64,000 nt of DNA. It comes from Gibbula magus. Its lineage: Eukaryota; Mollusca; Gastropoda; Trochida; Trochidae. Location: NCBI GenBank assembly GCA_936450465.1, contig OW388291.1, forward strand, positions 80,489,436-80,553,435, read 5' to 3'. Of this stretch, positions 46,501 through 59,930 are shown piece after piece; the first letter of the stretch is position 1, and every line of letters starts with the position of its first letter. A program made the translations under genes and the position numbers. The notes under the pieces are model-generated. The model did no database searches. It was not told the DNA's origin and saw only the letters and a program-made list of their open reading frames with translations.

Positions 46501-47880
46501 GATAAGGTTTACATGCAACTTGAAACATGCAGAAGGACTGAACTGCACTGACATCCGCTTACAATGTTGCACGTCGTCTCTAAACAAAAAACAATCGTAA
46601 AATTAGTCAAGTCAAAATATGCCATGTTCAAGATAAGCTAGTGTACAATGTTGATGCCAGGTCTGGGCGAGGTGCTGGGGTTATCATCATGTTTGAGATT
46701 CACATGGAGATATGGTGGACATATGGGAGGTGCTCGCTCGTCATTCCCTATCAGTTATGTTGTACATATGCATAACATAAGTGGGAAGACTGCATACACG
46801 TGCATCTGCTCCAGTCGCTACATCACATCACAAGGATTGTACACGCATTGCTGCCATCCTCTGGATGCTTGTCATGGAGGAGATGCTTTCTGGAAGTTCT
46901 CGTATGGGTGAGGCGGTGACGATGGACCTAAGCATTATAATAACACATTCATACGAATTTCTGTAAAAACATGACATTTAGTTATTGATGAGAGTTGTAG
47001 GACGGACGTGGCCTGCGTTGCAAACACAAAGGAGCCGGAAGAGTGGAGGTGTGAGCCCAGGAATACACCACCAGTCGGCCACGCTGCTTTACTTAATATT
47101 TCCCTGTAGTCGATTTCTGGATTTTTGATACATATGTTATATAGTGGCACTTGACATTCGCATTTTAGGCCTACTTTGAGCAAGCTGATACGTACTGTCC
47201 ACGCCTAGTTGCCCACATAGACTCGGAAACGACGCAGTCGTGCCATTGAAAGCCTTGTTTCAAAGCGTGACTTCCCCATTGTTTTATGATTCTGAAGTTC
47301 GTAGAAGCTTCTTCCCGGTTACATGTTCTCAGCATTAAGTTCCATCACTTCTTGCATGTTGCGAGTTCAAGTAATTTCCCTTAAAACGAGTTCACAGATG
47401 AGACTGCCCCTGTGTGCAATATGAACCAAGGAAACTTTGTCATTCATGTATATATATACTTTCATTATGGGACTACGATGTTTATAACTAACAGTACATT
47501 TTAATACTGGTATGAACATTCCAATGTTGAGTCCAAGAATTAGGTCATTATGATGTGTAAACGAGTTCGAACAACAGCGATAAATTTATGTAAATTATTG
47601 TATGTTAGTGTAAGTGCATATATTCGTCCATTTGTAAGTTGTACACATTGTCATCTCATACAGACAATTGACAGATGCAAATTCACATTGCGGTAAACAC
47701 TAGAATGAAGATGAAATAAATGTTAATCGGAATTGTATTTTGAACAAGAATTTTGAAGTCAGTGAGTTTTCATTGTATATACTTCACAGACACAGGATTC
47801 ACTAAACTTCTTAGAATGTTCTTGAGCCGTAAGAATTCTTAAATCAACAAAGAATTTTAAAGAAATATTATGTATAAACT
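43531..47880. other. Spacer without a supported gene
   Basis: I found no repeat array and no convincing exon. At 45.6-46.2 kb and 46.6-46.9 kb several frames are open on both strands at once, as expected from locally higher GC rather than coding. Regulatory or exon content cannot be excluded. Confidence 0.4.
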
Positions 47881-47889
47881 AAAAGAAAA

Positions 47890-48710
47890 GTTGTCGCTAA
47901 GGTGACATGATCCCTCGCCGCAAATTAAAACTTCAAATTAAAGAATTATGTCCAGGTCACCAAAATCAATTGGGGCCTGAATCTTCCCTAGAACAGCGTT
48001 GGTGTAAGATATGATGTGAATACAGTGAACAGTCTTTTCGATATCTCGCCGACTAGCTTTACATACAGTTCACATGCCGAAAAATGTAAAGTTCTGCTGT
48101 GACCTTGATAGTAATGTCGAGCTCACCAAAATCTTTTCAGACTTCGTCCTCCATAAGAGAAACTTTGTGTAAGATATGATGAGAATCCAGTGAACGGTTC
48201 TTAAGATATCGCGCTGACAAGCTTAACATGCACGTTCATATGCTGAGAAACTCCAAGTTCTGCTGTGACCTTGAAAATAATGGCAAGTGTAAGTTATGAT
48301 GATAATCCAATGTATAGTTCTAGGTATCCCACTGACAAGTTTAATAGACAAGTTCACATGCTGAAAACAAATCAAAGTTCTGTTGTGACCTCAAGGTCGC
48401 CAACATCTAATCAGCCCCTTGTCTTCCCTGGGAGAAGGTGAGAAGATGTAAAGAAAATCAAGTCAACGGTTCTTGAGGTATCTCGCTCACAAGGGTAAAA
48501 TGGCAAAGTCCCGTTGTGACCTTGATATGAAGGTCAAGGTCACAAAACTATACAGGATGGTTACCCTCACGGTGGTCAACCTATATGCAAAATATGACAA
48601 GAATCCAGAGAATAGTACTCGAGTTATTGGATTTCGTAGGTACGGATGTACGCTGCCGAATATCCGCTTCACACTAAGCCCGCGGCGGGGGATAATAATA
48701 AGAACAAAAG
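47890..48710. repeat. gaccttg-rich molluscan repeat, 4-5 diverged subunits
   Basis: The phrase 'gttctg(c/t)tgtgacctt' recurs near 48093, 48258, 48377 and 48508, with 'aggtcaccaaaatc' near 47953. Subunits are 120-165 bp. It ends with 'gtacggatgtacgctg' and 'cccgcggcgggggataataa', the ending style of abundant gastropod and bivalve repeats. Frames inside are not genes. Confidence 0.7.
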
Positions 48711-51700
48711 TTCAGCAAATCCGAGCCCTGGCTTTAATATTTTAAACAATTTAAGTCGCTCGGTCAGTACATTGTGTGAAATAAACACCAAAGCATGGCT
48801 GTCATATTTTAGCAAATTTAGAAAGTCGGAATATAAAAATATGTAAAAAAGTCTTTCTTATTTCTCATTCTTAAAAAAATAAAACATTAATTCTAATACG
48901 TAGCGCTAGTCAATTGCGAGGCATATATATACTCGTATATAATAATACGTCATGTAAATAAGGTACGATATCAATATAATATGTCGCCTTGAGCCCTGTT
49001 GACATAAACATATTTTACTTACATAAGCATTTCCACACCTAGAGTAAGCACACTGTCATAAGTGAAAGTTTATTTACATTTCAGAGTTCATAGAAGACTT
49101 GTGGTTTCCGCAGGTTAAATTATTATCTAGGCTCCAATTATTTAGTGTTTTTATCAAAAGTACCAATATTTTCTAGGCAACAATAGTGTTTGTATCAAAA
49201 GGATCAATAATTCATTTAAAACTATAACCGAATTAGTTCCTATTGTTTATAACAGAAATTTTATTTTTCTTATTATATACATTATCATAATATATTGCAA
49301 TTTATCTATGCATTTATGAACTTGTTTAAAATGCATGAGCGCTCAGTTTGATTACTCACATAAGAAAGTACGTCCACCTTTTGTAAATTTCCTCGAAATA
49401 AGTAAATATACACATATAATGAAAGTGTGTGTAAAATGTTATGTTCGTTTTGGTTTTTTGGGTAAGTAATGGCAAAATGAGTAGAATGAATAATTTGTCC
49501 AAAATCTCATTATGACCTTTCTGTCAAGAAGGTGTTCTTTGGTTTCTTTATAAGTTTCAAGGATACTAGTTTATGAACAGAGGAAGAGAAAGTGTTTATA
49601 ACTTTTCAATAAATTATATATTGCAGTTTCCTCAAAACTACGCCAGGGTTCGTACTCTTTCAAAGGAAAGCATGTACGTAGAAAGACTAAATGATTTTCT
49701 TTTTTATAACTTGAAATACATCAATGTCGATTTCTCTCTCTTAGATGTACATTCTGTTTTTTTAAATGAGTTTGTGACAGTAAAACTAAAAACAAAGAAT
49801 TTCTAAAATTCACTTTTCAGCGATGATAGTTCGTTGCAGGAATTACGTTTGGGGTTTTGAGAAAAAAGTGTTTTAAGATAGACGTTCTTGAAGAGAGAAA
49901 GGCGAGGACTCATCTTCACGTGACACAGCGCAGGAGATTGTGAACCCATCGCGCACCTGTGCAGCGTGTCTCGAAGAATAATTTAATCAAAAAGCGTAGT
50001 GTGTGTGTCGTATATTTCTATTACATGGATAGCATTTCGCTTTTAGAAGGAAACCTAGTGCTTTTTAATCCGGACTAAGACAACTAATGGATGGGAAAGC
50101 CACGTGTGCGCATAAACAGTGCCAATAAACATCAGAACGATCCTCTGCCTTAGGATAATAACTGCGTCTTCTTTGTCCAACAATGCCCTCATCATGTAGT
50201 TTGGACATAAACGTGTCAAATCCCGCCATCACGAGACTTGCCGAGACTTGGAAGCCAGCAGGTGTGTGGGCCGATGACAGCTAGGTCACGTGACACGGGG
50301 AAGATTCGAATACGGAAACACCCTACCTAATGAGAAGCCTTTCACCCGGGCATGTACGAAGATATTTAATGTTTCTTGATACGAAAACAAGCAACGTGCA
50401 CAATTCGTTATCGCGAAGCCTGGGTTGATGGTTTTATATTAACCTCAGTTGAATAAATCAAGACAGGCATTGAGTAAATAAAGTTCTAACCCCGAGTTTC
50501 AAATATCGGCAAAATCGATCATGTCGGGTGTGGGTATCAGGGCGCGGTTTCTTGCCAACGCTCGAGCCGGCAACTCCTCAGTGGTCAGAGATTTAATGTC
50601 ATCTAATAACGGTTTATATTTCTTAATTAACAATGCTGTCTGCCAATGTTTGGTAAGACGAGCAGCGCCGTGGCTCTGGTTGACTGGACGGATTACCGTT
50701 AGACCGACTTTAGTCCTGCTCGCCTGACCTTTCCTAAATGATTCTTTATTTGCCTGTCATTGTAGCCCAACGTTGTGTCATTATACACTCATAAATGCCG
50801 ATCTTGCAATGATGTTTCATATCAACAGATGACATTATGCATACTGATTGTTTTATTTAGTCCATTTCCTTCCAATCGTTTCAAGATCTACAAGACACGA
50901 ACCGCTGTGATCACATTTCACGCCAAATTAACTGTTCTGTGTCGCTGATAGCCATCGGTGATTATCTGCTCCACCTACGATACCTGGAGATACGATTTGG
51001 ACAGCTTGTACACACAATGTACTGTCACTCTGTCACGATATAGCTGTTTCCATATGACAAATGGGATTGAGAATGATTAATATGTGAAATATATAGTTCT
51101 CATCGTAGACATCAATGGCAGGCCGAGATAACTGTTTACCGCATTCAAGGACACGAGTTAATTATCAGAGTACAGTTACCTTTAGGTTCAATTCTCTTTA
51201 TAATATGTTGAAGTTTGGCTGTTTTTTAAACCATATGGTCCCATGCAGTAACAGAGGACTGCAGGTCATCTGTAAAATATATATAGAAGAAACTGCCCCC
51301 CCCCCCAAACTATTGGAATCAAGATTATGCGCTATTTGATTCCGCACCGACGTTTGTCTTAGCGTCAGGAGAACAGTACCGCTAAGGTAATATAATCGAG
51401 TTCAACGACTTCGTAACGACAGGGTCAGTTATGGACGTTGTAAGCCAGTTTCCTTGTATATATTGTTACTTTTGACGGCAGCGCTGAGGAAGTTTCCAAC
51501 ACCTGTGGAAAGGAGATAATGTCAATCAATAAAAGAGTATACATGTCATCGAATGAATTGGTAATAAAACAGATGTAACTTTATGCTAGTCGTGTTTCAG
51601 TGCCAATAGGGGCTAAAAAGGCTTCGAAAAGAATGTGTCTGTTATTTATAAAGAGAATACAAATACCTAAATATCTATGGAACAATTTCACAATACATAA

Positions 51701-53330
51701 ATCATGAAGCTGGGGCCAATCTCTGGGTTGATGAAGTGAGCACGAAGAAGTCATCACGACGACGACAGGTGCGCTGGAGGCGAGCCAGGTATCCCAAACA
51801 TCGGGATGTATTGTTAAACACAGGATCAAAGACTCACGTCGCTCCATCACTACCTTACCGGAACTCCTCGCTTTTCCAAAAGAATCATTGCTGGGAATTT
51901 AAAATGGCGTGATCTAAGCCGCGAAAGTGCGGAGATGTGTATCTGAGAGTTCCCCCGGCCCATCTAGTCACTCAAGACCCGACCCTCGCTTTGAAGTCGC
52001 TTATCAGGTCTGATTGACCACCTGTTCCAGCCAGTGACATGTTCTGCAGCTGGAGGGGTTTCTCCTTCCGCCGAACGAATGAATTCGTGAAAAAAGTAGT
52101 CCATGACGTCACCGTCTATCCAAGAAAGAAAAAATTAAATTGGTAGGAAAGAAAATAGGAAGAGTAGATTTAACATCTGGTTATGTCGTTAGACGGCTTG
52201 CTGGCAGAAGCATGGACAAAAACGAACAGACAATTGTTTACGTCTGTTTTCAATTCCTCGTTCTCATAGAGCCCCGTCTGTCTGGACCTGTTCTCCTCTC
52301 ATGGTTTGATGACTTCAGAATGCCTGCACTAAGCTTTGTGCAGTCTCTTCGTCGGGCCCAGAGGGAACATCGTGTTTGAATCGCTCAAGTCTAGAAATCG
52401 TCAAACTAGAATTTATTCTTTATTGCTTGTCTAGATTCCTCCAATCTAATTAATAAATCTTAAAGGGGCATTTAGAAGTGGAACACAAAAGAGCACGTGA
52501 TACGTCTTCATCAGCTGAAAGTGAGCATATACATGTATGTCGTGTATCTACACAATAAAGAAGCTGTTATCCAGAAAATCTTGTTTTCTTAATAAATATG
52601 GTTGATTATTACATAGCTACGTACATTTTGACAATAAATCATCACAATTGTGACTATATATAGGAATCCATAGAAAAACAATGCATTGACGAAATGCTTA
52701 AATAGATATGTGTTATGAACTTGCGTCGTCAAATTCTAAGACATGTATAATGGGATGATGGGTTCATATCTGAACTCTTCGATCTGTACTCACTAAAAAA
52801 TACAAACTTTATTTGGTCACCAAGAGTCTAATGTGATATTACGAGCACAAAAATATGAAAATTTCAAAGAAATAGCAGTTAAAGTTTCAAACAAACCATG
52901 TCTACAGTGTAGACACCAGTTTTTCTTAACATGGCAGAGCAACTCAAAAGCAGAGTAGATTAGCGTCTTCTTTGATTTTTCACATATGGGATGATTGTCT
53001 AATGCTAGCTTCCTACATTCCCACAAAAACTACTTTTTGAAAAACCTCAGTTATCAAAACACGGGTCGCAGTAACATTATGATAGCACTTAGGGGCAAAC
53101 ACATGTCTGTGGCAAACTTCAAAAGTCTGCGTTCAGTCATTCACCTGGTTCAGATGAAACCGACATCGACCTCGGTACGGGAAACGCCGCCAGATATCCT
53201 CCATAGTTCCAACTCACACTGCACTGAAGTGTCATCTCAACTGGACCATACTGAAGATGAGAGAACACGCACCTGCTTTCTCGGAACATCTTTACTGGCA
53301 CTGCGTTAGGATGTCATCTCAATCTGAATG
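48711..53330. other. Spacer without a supported gene
   Basis: Frames at 49573-49806, 50521-50727, 51581-51850, 52140-52379 and 52995-53309 were read and show no domain or splice context. A 13-C run is at about 51297-51307. The retroposon-tail-like motif partner is at 52551-52572. Confidence 0.4.
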
Positions 53331-53334
53331 GGGA

Positions 53335-53875
53335 AAACATAATCACTCATTAAAGGATATAGCAAAACCTTTTCTGGATAGATGATATTGTAAAACCTTT
53401 ACTGGACAGCATTGGCCAATAAAGGATACGGAACAAGCTTTTTCAAACAGTATCGCCTACAAAAGAATACGAACATAAACTTTTCTGGACATCCACCTAA
53501 ATACAAGATACATTTTTTCTAGATAGCATAATTCACAAAAGGATACAAAACTCTCTATAGACAGCATGGATCGCTCATTAAAGGACATGAAACAACCATC
53601 TGTGGACAACATCGTTCACTGATATATATGAAACAATTTTTACAATTTGTTATGTACAGCATCGCTCACTAAATAATTCTGGGAAAAAACCCTCTCTGTA
53701 AAACATCGCTTACCAAACATGATGATATGAAACAATCTTATCTAGACAGCATCGTTCAGTAGTGGATACAAAACAACCTTCTCTTTAGAGCACCATTCAC
53801 TAACTGATATGAAACGATCTTCTATGTACAGCACCGCTAATAAATGAATATGAAATAACCGTCACAAAATGACTT
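53335..53875. repeat. Minisatellite, about 40 bp, 11-12 diverged copies
   Basis: Units follow the pattern acagcatcgctcact, aaaggatatgaaac, aaccttctctgg. Unit starts near 53406, 53447, 53489, 53524, 53562 and 53606 give spacings of 35-44 bp, and the pattern continues to about 53870. Length variation shows it is old. Non-coding. Confidence 0.85.
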
Positions 53876-54069
53876 TACTGACATTTTGGCGTTTTCTGAA
53901 ACTGAATAAGAGAAACATACAAAGCGTTGACTCTACTAGTAGACCATCCAATGAAGTGTCATCAACAACTGAACCTACTGTAATTGCAAGATGAGCATCT
54001 GACATTGCATTATGATGTCATTAAGACTTGAACGAAAAATCGGAAATCGAAAATACTAAACATTTTCAC

Positions 54070-54310
54070 GTGAATTACCATTTTTGTGACTTTTTCCGAA
54101 ACCTTAACCATTGTGATGAGCCCTTCACCTGAGCTCGTCCTTTTTTACCTTGTGACTTTGACCTTGGCTCGTGGAGCTTTTTTAAAAACGTTGACATTGG
54201 CCTTCAGCACCAGTTATCCAGTGATACTCACCACATCATTCACACGAGGCAGTAGTATTTGTGTTACCTTGAGAACACCCTGATATCTTTATCGACACAT
54301 CTTTGTCAAA
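54070..54310. repeat. Isolated copy of a dispersed repeat also inside the array
   Basis: Words 'gaccttg', 'tttttaaaaac', 'ttggcc', 'catcattcacacga' and 'ctgatatcttt' match 8640-8750 and 23480-23600 in the same order. So that block of the array unit is itself a member of a dispersed family. Confidence 0.55.
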
Positions 54311-55029
54311 ATATCAAAACGTCATAATTTAATCATTATGACGTCACGCCATTGGTAACGCGAGACGCCATTGCTCAATGCAGCCGCATAAGTAATACCA
54401 AGGAATTTGGAGAAATAACTCGTGGAGAATATATCTACGTTTTCCACTTTATCCATGTCCTAATCTACCTCGAATATATTTGATAAGATTGTATCACGAG
54501 TTTGACATCGTAAAGATTATTACTTAGGCGCACATTCACCATTCAAATGATTAACTGGTCATTTATTGAAAGTGTTTTCAATGAATTCAAGAACTTATTC
54601 GAGATGAGACGAGTCACATGACTGCACGTCTGGTGGAAGCGTGGCAGAGTTGGGGAGTTAGCCGGATCACCTTCCTCAGTCACCAGGGCTCCTCGCCCGA
54701 CATGTTTACTCAACTAATGTAACACTGCCTCTACTGACAACCCCGGCACGACAATCATATCCCGCTTGTCTGAGTATGTCCCAGTCAGAATATGTGGATC
54801 ATTAACTAGTCCGTTGATTGACGTTTATGAAACTTAATGGAAAACAGCCGAATGTTGTGAATGAACGTGCAACGTGGTAATCCCTCAATGGAGTTGTAGC
54901 GGCAATATACTCAAGTCCACACAGTTATCTCCCCTTGCCGCTACTGCCTTTTACTTAGAGTTCAACTCCGACGCATGCACTTATTTCGGAAATATACGTG
55001 ACAAACGAAACTGGCACACCGTGTATGCA

Positions 55030-55150
55030 GCTCTGAGGACCCACAAAACAACCTTAACACTAAGGTTAACCTTAGTACCATATTTTAACATTGCACCTTA
55101 GGCAACCTTAGTGACTTAAGGTCATCTTAGCATTTCGTGCATCGGGACCC
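55030..55150. repeat. 'ctaaggttaaccttag' repeat, copy 1
   Basis: Contains the perfect 16-bp palindrome ctaaggttaaccttag at 55060-55075 and several further 'aaccttag/ctaaggt' words, ending near 'catcgggaccc'. A partial copy lies at 58255-58330 ('cactaaggttaaccatag'). It is of the style of dispersed gastropod repeats. Confidence 0.55.
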
Positions 55151-58100
55151 TGGAAGGTTTAGAATCTAAGGTGGTGGGTCATTTGTATTTCGAGGTTTGA
55201 TTATATATAATGAATTGAGTGTAGCAACGGACCATGGGATCATGCTATTATATTGGCATGACTTGTGCGACTAACGTCAATAAGACACTATGATATGTGA
55301 AGAGGTTATCCATAGGATATTGAACCATATGCATACACAACTAGTTCTCATTGTCCCCACTGTGTGTAACTCGACCTGTACGTGTATTAGGTTGTACAGT
55401 TGTGGTGAAGCAACTATACGTAAACTAATTCATTATCCATAATCACACTGCCCAAAACAAATTGGCCGAATACCATTTAAAACATCTAAACGTAAACCGT
55501 TATTAAATCGAATTCAGTTTACATAAGCATACACCTCAATACAATTAGCCCAACACCTTCGTTCTAAGCCGTGAGTACTTCATGTTTATTAACTTCATCT
55601 ATTAACGAGATCCTCAGAGCGTCACCCAGTGTGTCGTAACGTACACTTGTCACGTATATTTGCTAGACCATGCTTCGGAACTTGACTTCACAGCACATGC
55701 ATGCTGTTGGTGAAGCTCTCAGCAGTCCGGTGAGAATGTATTACGAATTCTCATGAAAGAGGTATATAATTTTTATTACCGTAACAGGTGCGAGAGGTAA
55801 CGATATGATGGAGAATGTTGGCGTGAACGTTTTCTCTTTTATCCCTGTCATGCAATAAAAGGAGGTATTTGACGACAAACTGAACAAGTTTCCCTCACTA
55901 GTATTACAAAAACTTTGCGCTTCTCACGTCAAAGTTTTAAGAAGGTAGAGACAAACTGGTCACATTAGGAGCCTGTGTGCTCCTACACTTTCTTCAGTAG
56001 TTATTCCAACACCGCGATTTAACACGTGTGCATGTGGTCGGGGCCCACACCTGTGCATTACGTCGCTCTAATCTTACCGGTTTAAGGTATCCATCTACCT
56101 GTGTGCCTGTGTAAGCGTAACAAGGCAAGTACCGGGCTGACAGCCCCAGGTGCGAGCTAGTCGGCTTCGTTACGGCCCTCAACAGCTGCCCACATTCCGC
56201 GGAATCCGGGAGGCCGGTTGGGGTCGGGCTATGCTGGACGGTTCTTGTGCCGTCCGTCCGAGTAAACGTTTCTCTGGGGGCATGGGTAGCTAGGAGGACG
56301 GACGGGTGACGCACGACACGTGCGGGGCAGTAAGCTAGGGTGGCTTGTAGAGGCAGTTTGGATCCTGTTTGGGTTTACGGCTTCACATCAGTGGAGGAGC
56401 GAGTATATCGCTGAAGATTTTAATGGGCCACAGCTGTGTGGTGATGACAAGTGTGATTTAAGTCGGTGGTGTATGATACACGGCGTTATTGTTACTTCCC
56501 GCCTCTGAAAGTGAGCCTGATTAATAGCCGCTGACCCTGACGGCAAATTACCATAATCATAAGTACGTTAGATGCTGATAGCTTTGCGACGCTTTCGCGT
56601 AGCAAGGAGACAACAGATTAGCGAGTGCAGAATTTGATTTGACATTGCAAATATTTAAGGTTTCCAGTCATTTTGATGATAAATGACGAATTGTTTTGCT
56701 GACTTACTAACGTTACAATACTACCAAAGAAGCAATGTTCAATAAAGTTTTATAAACTTATATTTGTTCGTAATTCTCATTTCGTAAATGATGTTTACGC
56801 ATATGTACGGTACTTACATAATTAACTTTCAATGTCAACCACTTTCATATTTGTTTCAAAATCTACTATAGTAAGTAAAGAGCTTTCGAGAAAGGCAAAC
56901 GATATAGAATTTACGTCAACAGCATTTACGTTTATTTATTTTAAATAAACGTATGGCATTACCAAAAAGAATTGTTTAATCATAAGAAACTGGCTGTATC
57001 TTGCCAAATCGAAGAGAATTGTGAAAAACTTGACCATTGTTTACTGATATGTCCGATGGCTGGAAGTAGTGGCTTGATGGAAACTATCGTGACTTCCACC
57101 CCGATGTGTTAAAGATGGAACGGACCTAATAGCCTGGGAGATGATGTACCCATCATTACTACAGCTAAAGAAGGGCTCGGGGTTAATGACAGGTTGGCTT
57201 CGTGGAAACGAAAACCATTTCCGGTCAACTGGGCTAGGGGCTAATGCTCAGGATGATGACCGATGCAATTATAGGGTCGGTTGTCAGATCGGGTCGGTTG
57301 TACCAGCTCTCATATAATCAACTTTTAACTGTTTTTTTATACATTCTTTCTCTTTACCAAATCTATGTCAGGACGGAGCGGATCAACCACTTCTTCATAA
57401 ATAGTACTTAGACTCCACGTTGGCGGATATCAGGCTTCTTTCTCACAAGCGGTCTGCGTTTAGCTTGTGTGTGGAGATAGTCTCCCCTTGCTTCCTGTAG
57501 CTACAGTTTAAAGATTCACAGCAGTGGTGCTTTTATGTTGTGTTTGTTTCCGACTGGTCTGTTTATTGATTAAATACACCATTTGTAGCCGAGGGCGCTT
57601 TCCACACTTACTTTACGGTGCAATATGGCAGTCAGGTCTCCATCCGGCCACCATCAACATCCCAAGGCGCACGTGAATTAGCGAAATCTCGTCACAATCT
57701 CGCCAGAACTGCAAATCTCGTCTGGTAGTTCACGATGTTCGCGTATTCACCTTTGCGCTCACGCCTACGCTCGTCTTGGGACCAGGGGCGATTAGGAACT
57801 GACTCTTGGAACATCTGGACTGTTCTTTTTCAGTCGGAATGGAGAATTCGGATCCGTAATGGGCAGATTAGGCTACTTTCGGAGATACCTGTTGAGTTTG
57901 GTCCGACTTAGTACTTGCTTATCTCCAAGCAGGGTAGTATGACACCAGCGCAGGTGTTGCACAGAGATCAGTTTATCAGAACTTCAACTATTTACGGAGA
58001 ACTTGTTGGACATGACCTAATCAGGATGAACGTTGTCCAAGACACTGTTGGAGTGAAATAGTAAAAGAACATGATGCGTGTGATGCTTGTTATGCTCCCA

Positions 58101-59677
58101 CTTGCTTTGAAGCTTCTTGTGAATGACGTCATCGTAAGCCAATATTACAGCAATTCGGATGATGACGTCCTACACCGCTAACGGTACCAAATGCAATGGT
58201 GTGTTGTGAAAGCTTTTACAGGCCCCGTTGGTATCCCTAAAGTGAACTTATCTCATTAATGTAGCTTTAGTCCAATGTTTAAGAATGGCACTAAGGTTAA
58301 CCATAGTTTTAAGGTTGATCGTGTAACGACCCCCTTGTTCATAGAGTTCATACGAATATATGGTGTATGTGTGATGAACATACTGAAAATATGGACGTTG
58401 GACCACGTTTTTTAGCCTGCTAAGGAAGGGTGGTACTCGTCATAATTGAGGATTATTTCCCTTGAATGTTGCTCGTCGGTTATAATGGTGCCCCTCTCTG
58501 CAGATAGATCGTATATGAAGGACGAATGTAATATCAAATAACGACATGTGACATAAAGTTCATTTTCTCAACTTATCGTAAAACTATCAACGGTCTTTAT
58601 CATGTGATGCATTTTGAAAGTTGTACCATTGTAGTACATGTATTATTCCTTGTGTGTTCTCAACAAAAATAAGTCTTATTTAACGAAAGGTTTGTTTTGA
58701 CATGTTTTTATTCATTAAGACAAGAATTAGGAACCAGTTCTCCAGCTTAGAAAACCTTCTCGTTGGTATGTGCAATGGTGGTTTACATTAAGTTCAAACA
58801 TAGATGATATATATTTGTCAAGAAATTAGAATGACAAGAAAAAAAGATTAAACACCTGAAACCAACGAGTATATATCACTTCCAGAGATCTAGCTCAAAC
58901 AGTGAATCTTAAATAAATTTACATAATAAAGGTAATTAAAGTTTTGACCTTGATTAATTTAACGACGTCAAATGTGTTTGTTTTCTTCCGACACATCTGT
59001 CAATGACAGTTTACTTCTGGTGAAGAGAGACGACACTTCATCTGATGTAATAAAACACGCCCAGATCCAAGAGGGATCAGTTAGCTTTATAACTAATTTG
59101 TCGCTCTCACCTTAGTTTTTACCTGGCGGGATAGGTTTCAGGTATATATTAACGAGGCAATCCAACACACCTGGATGGAAACACGACTCTATTCATAACG
59201 ATGACGGGATGCGGTTTTTGCTCCTTATTTATACGAGCATTCAGTCGCCTTTTAGGTTAATCGCGGGGCTTTAAAAGAAATAAAGTAACACAGTAGGGCT
59301 ACACCAGGGAACTGAAGACATTTTATAGTTCCCTGTTAACTGTGGGACATTCGATGGAGTCTTACTATGTCAAAGAACGTGGATCTGGCGCTTGATAGCG
59401 AAGGAAATGTTGAGATCGCTAAATGTATATATGTATTTTAGCTTCAGGTATTTTATTTGTTGTCATATATTCTATGGGTGATTGCCTCACTTGTCCTGCA
59501 ACTGACGGAAGGAGTACATGGTATTTATGTAACTATATTTGTGTTTCTACATTTTTCATTTTGTATAACATTGTAATGATCCTTACGTAAATAAATTATT
59601 TATAATTCTATTGAGACGTACTTATAAACAGTTTATTATCATGTAAAGTCCAGCCATTTATACATGAATAATCTCAA
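55151..59677. other. Spacer without a supported gene
   Basis: GC-richer islands at 56.0-56.5 and 57.0-58.2 kb have open frames (55994-56314 minus; 56320-56508 plus) without recognisable features. A partial 'ctaaggttaacc' repeat is at 58255-58330. A small inverted repeat (cagggaact…agttccctg) is at about 59307-59337. Confidence 0.4.
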
Positions 59678-59930
59678 CCAAGTGTCTTAATTCTGATATC
59701 AATATGTCAACATAAGTTGATTAAAGATACTTGCCGAGGTTATATTTACTTACAACGAGGGTTGATATATATATATTTGATATCAGAAGACATCAGTATG
59801 ATATATTGTTTTATTCATCAAAACGGTGATGTTATAACATTTTGACGCCATCATGTTTATGACGTCAAGTCATTATATGTCATCATGTTTTGGGCGTCAT
59901 GACATTGTTAGTCATTATTTGTAAAGGCAC
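59678..59930. repeat. Dispersed hairpin repeat, copy 2
   Basis: Same layout as 4988-5300: tgtcttaattctgatatcaa at the left and gatatcagaagacat at the right form an inverted repeat, followed by repeated 'gacgtcatga/gtcatcatg' words and 'catgacattgtta'. Non-coding. Confidence 0.6.

Noticed and set aside
50521..50727. 68-codon frame starting ATGTCGGGTGTGGG
   Set aside because: The initiation context is plausible, but no recognisable domain or donor site follows and the frame simply ends.
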